DNA from: Utricularia gibba
Taxonomy: Eukaryota; Streptophyta; Magnoliopsida; Lamiales; Lentibulariaceae
DNA: 64,000 bases
Assembly: GCA_002189035.1 (NCBI GenBank)
Contig: NEEC01000025.1
Location: 372,001 to 436,000, forward strand
Direction: 5' to 3'
Within the stretch, counting starts at the first letter, position 1. The number at the start of each line of letters is the position of its first letter. Below, piece by piece: positions 62,190 to 64,000 of the stretch. The translations under genes were made by a program, and so were the position numbers. The notes under the pieces are model-generated. The model had not been told where the DNA came from. It saw nothing but the letters and a program-made list of their open reading frames with translations, and searched no databases.

Positions 62190-63144
62190 ACCTACCGAAC
62201 GCCGCCAGTCACATTCAAATGATAAAAGGATCACCCGATGGCAACAAGATGGCGTTTTCTTCAATGGTGGGATCGGATGGTTCTCTAATCTCTTGGGTTG
62301 TGTGCCGAGACGGCGAACGCACTCAAGCGGCGGATTAGAAGAGAAAAGTAGCTTGTGGGGGACACAGAAACGGCGATTAGGACCTTGAAAACCTTTTCTG
62401 TTGCTTTTATTCTCAAAATGAACAAGGCCCACGACAACTCGCGGCTGCTAATTCTTAACCTGAAAATTCGAGAAAAGCGGGACAGTAAAGTTGGTCTCCG
62501 ATCCCCATTATCGCCCTGATTCCTCCTCCGCTGCTCTAAAATTAGCCAAAAGAAATTTGACTTCGCATCTGAAGCTTCAACTAAAGTAATGCTTTCAGAC
62601 TTCTATTCTCTTATCCACCTTGGAAGATCGCAAAAGGTGCCATTTTTCTTCTTGGTTGCCACGTGAACCAGGTAACCTCTGTTGTGATAATTACCCCGTC
62701 GACGACAACAGAGCTAGTCATGAAAGGGACGTATTCAGCTTAAAAATGCTTCACGAAAGGCGTCAACTGGTTCAATTCCTCTCATTTTTTGTTTGCCAGC
62801 CTTCAAACAAAGGATAATCTCCATGTCCATTCAATGGGCCTGCATTTTAACATAACTGAATGTTTGAGCCAGAAACGTCCTCCCCAGTTCCATCTGAAAA
62901 CCAAGTTCTGAACTTTCCCCGAGAGGCATGCCACTGTCCGGTTTTTGTGAAATAATGGACATGAAAAGCTAAAGACAGGGCAGAACTACAGATCAACCAG
63001 TTGTATTCTAATACCACAACTGATACATGTATAAACATGCGTTCTTCCTTGATAATTTGACAGGCATACATAGCCTTCCGTTTCCAGTTCCCACAAAGAT
63101 AAGCATAGCATAGTTTTTCAGTATTCTATGGGTGTACCACGGAT
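62190..63144. other. Spacer between aconitase start and aspartic-protease end
   Basis: It holds the aconitase promoter (-) and the 3' UTR of the aspartic protease (-). I see no other gene. Confidence 0.6.
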
Positions 63145-63993
63145 TCAAGCAGCTTCTGCAAAGCCGACCCTCATATTACCATAGTCGAACACCGTGTGAT
63201 ATCGGCCCATGAACATGTCACCCAAGATCCTGCATCATAGACACAGTAAGTTAGCATGAATTAGAGTGTGTGGTTGGTGTTTCTTGCAAAAAAAAGGAAG
63301 CTACCATAAGGGTCCTCGTGGAGGCGCTACATCTAAGGCTGTGAATCCGCTCACACATTGAGCAATATCGCCCTCTCCCACTTTGAGTATATACTGATCA
63401 GTTACAGCAGATGTGGTATATTGCAATGTGAGAACCATAATTGTAGAAGCACATTAAAGTATGGATGGATGGATGCACACCTGGTCCGGGGTGAGCTCAA
63501 ATGTTTTACCGCCTATACTGAAGGAAACGGGTGGAAGGCTAGAAAGGTTACTGCAGTCGACAACAGATTCTCCCATCGGACTGGGGAGACGTTCACAGAG
63601 CTGCAAGTAGAATTGAAAATATTAGAACAATCAGAAACAGAAGGAATGAAAATGGGAGGATGAAATTTTGAATACGTTATTGATGTAGTTCAGTATTGCA
63701 TCCTCTGTTTTATTCTGTCGGAGCTGATTTTGCATCCAGACAACTGCCATTTCACACACTGAGCACATTTCATCATGTAGTCCAGACGACTGATCATTGT
63801 TGGCCTCATCAACGACAGTCTTGATAAGCATACTGAAGAGTGCAAAGACGAATCACATCAATTAATACTTGCAAAAATGCATGAACTAAGCATAATGAGA
63901 GCCAGTCGAGAACAAAAAAAACTCTCAAGACCTGAAATCCCGAGCACTATCCGAACATAAACCTATTTTGGAGCAGATTTTCTGAGGCTGAGA
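63145..63993 (-). CDS. Aspartic protease with plant-specific insert (phytepsin-like), 3' part only
   Basis: The last five exons of a vacuolar A1 aspartic protease: 63932-63993, 63676-63832, 63481-63600, 63305-63393 and 63145-63229, all in phase. The gene continues past the right end of the window, so start, signal peptide, prosegment and at least the first catalytic Asp are not visible. The visible part begins [13 protein letters not shown] in the saposin-like plant-specific insert. It continues [20 protein letters not shown], with a glycosylation sequon NKT, then [16 protein letters not shown]. The C-terminal lobe follows: [36 protein letters not shown] and [17 protein letters not shown], ending VGFAEAA. 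This order is typical of phytepsin/cardosin-type enzymes, which process vacuolar proteins. A 3'-side AG acceptor at 63994-63995 sets the first visible exon. Confidence 0.93.
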
Positions 63994-64000
63994 CTGTCAG

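Overview
This is nuclear DNA from a flowering plant. The genes are spliced with GT-AG introns, many only 70-95 bp long. The proteins include plant-only types: a chloroplast Rieske protein, a plastid glucose-6-phosphate translocator, a phytepsin-type aspartic protease, a glutamate-receptor-like channel, an A4 heat-shock factor, an R2R3-MYB and a PLS-class PPR protein. Gene-free DNA is very AT-rich and holds small transposon remnants. The species cannot be named from the sequence.

Layout. 1-3.8 kb has no gene but contains a probable hAT-type element. 3.8-9.3 kb holds a GDSL lipase (+) and a glutamate-receptor-like channel (-), tail to tail. 10.9-27.5 kb is a tandem family of six papain-like cysteine proteases (called CP1-CP6 here; four on -, then two on +). 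Behind it come a 520-bp hAT-type MITE (27.7-28.2 kb), a trihelix transcription factor (28.9 kb) and, at 30.8-31.6 kb, a chimeric pseudogene. The chimera joins pieces of a glucose-6-phosphate translocator to two tandem pieces of a cysteine-protease prodomain. From 32 kb the DNA is dense with single-copy genes: RING-CH protein, Rho-N/SAP-like protein, tRNA-Trp, HSFA4, R2R3-MYB, GPI-anchored protein, petC, TFIIE-alpha, PPR, CCCH zinc-finger protein, GPT translocator, aconitase, and the 3' end of an aspartic protease that runs off the window.

The genes do not form an operon or a single pathway. The only clear functional cluster is the protease array. Its members share a prodomain, a catalytic triad, an intron position (lost in two neighbours) and a TATA box at nearly the same distance from the start codon.

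Two observations stand out. First, six otherwise well-conserved genes each lack one base (two in the MYB gene), and where the site can be placed it is a short run of one nucleotide. This pattern suggests either consensus errors in the assembly or real pseudogenes, and it affects how every broken gene here should be read. Second, the chimeric pseudogene at 30.8-31.6 kb is built from two gene families that both have intact members in this window. I saw no sign of a wholly new biological system; the chimera is the most novel structure.
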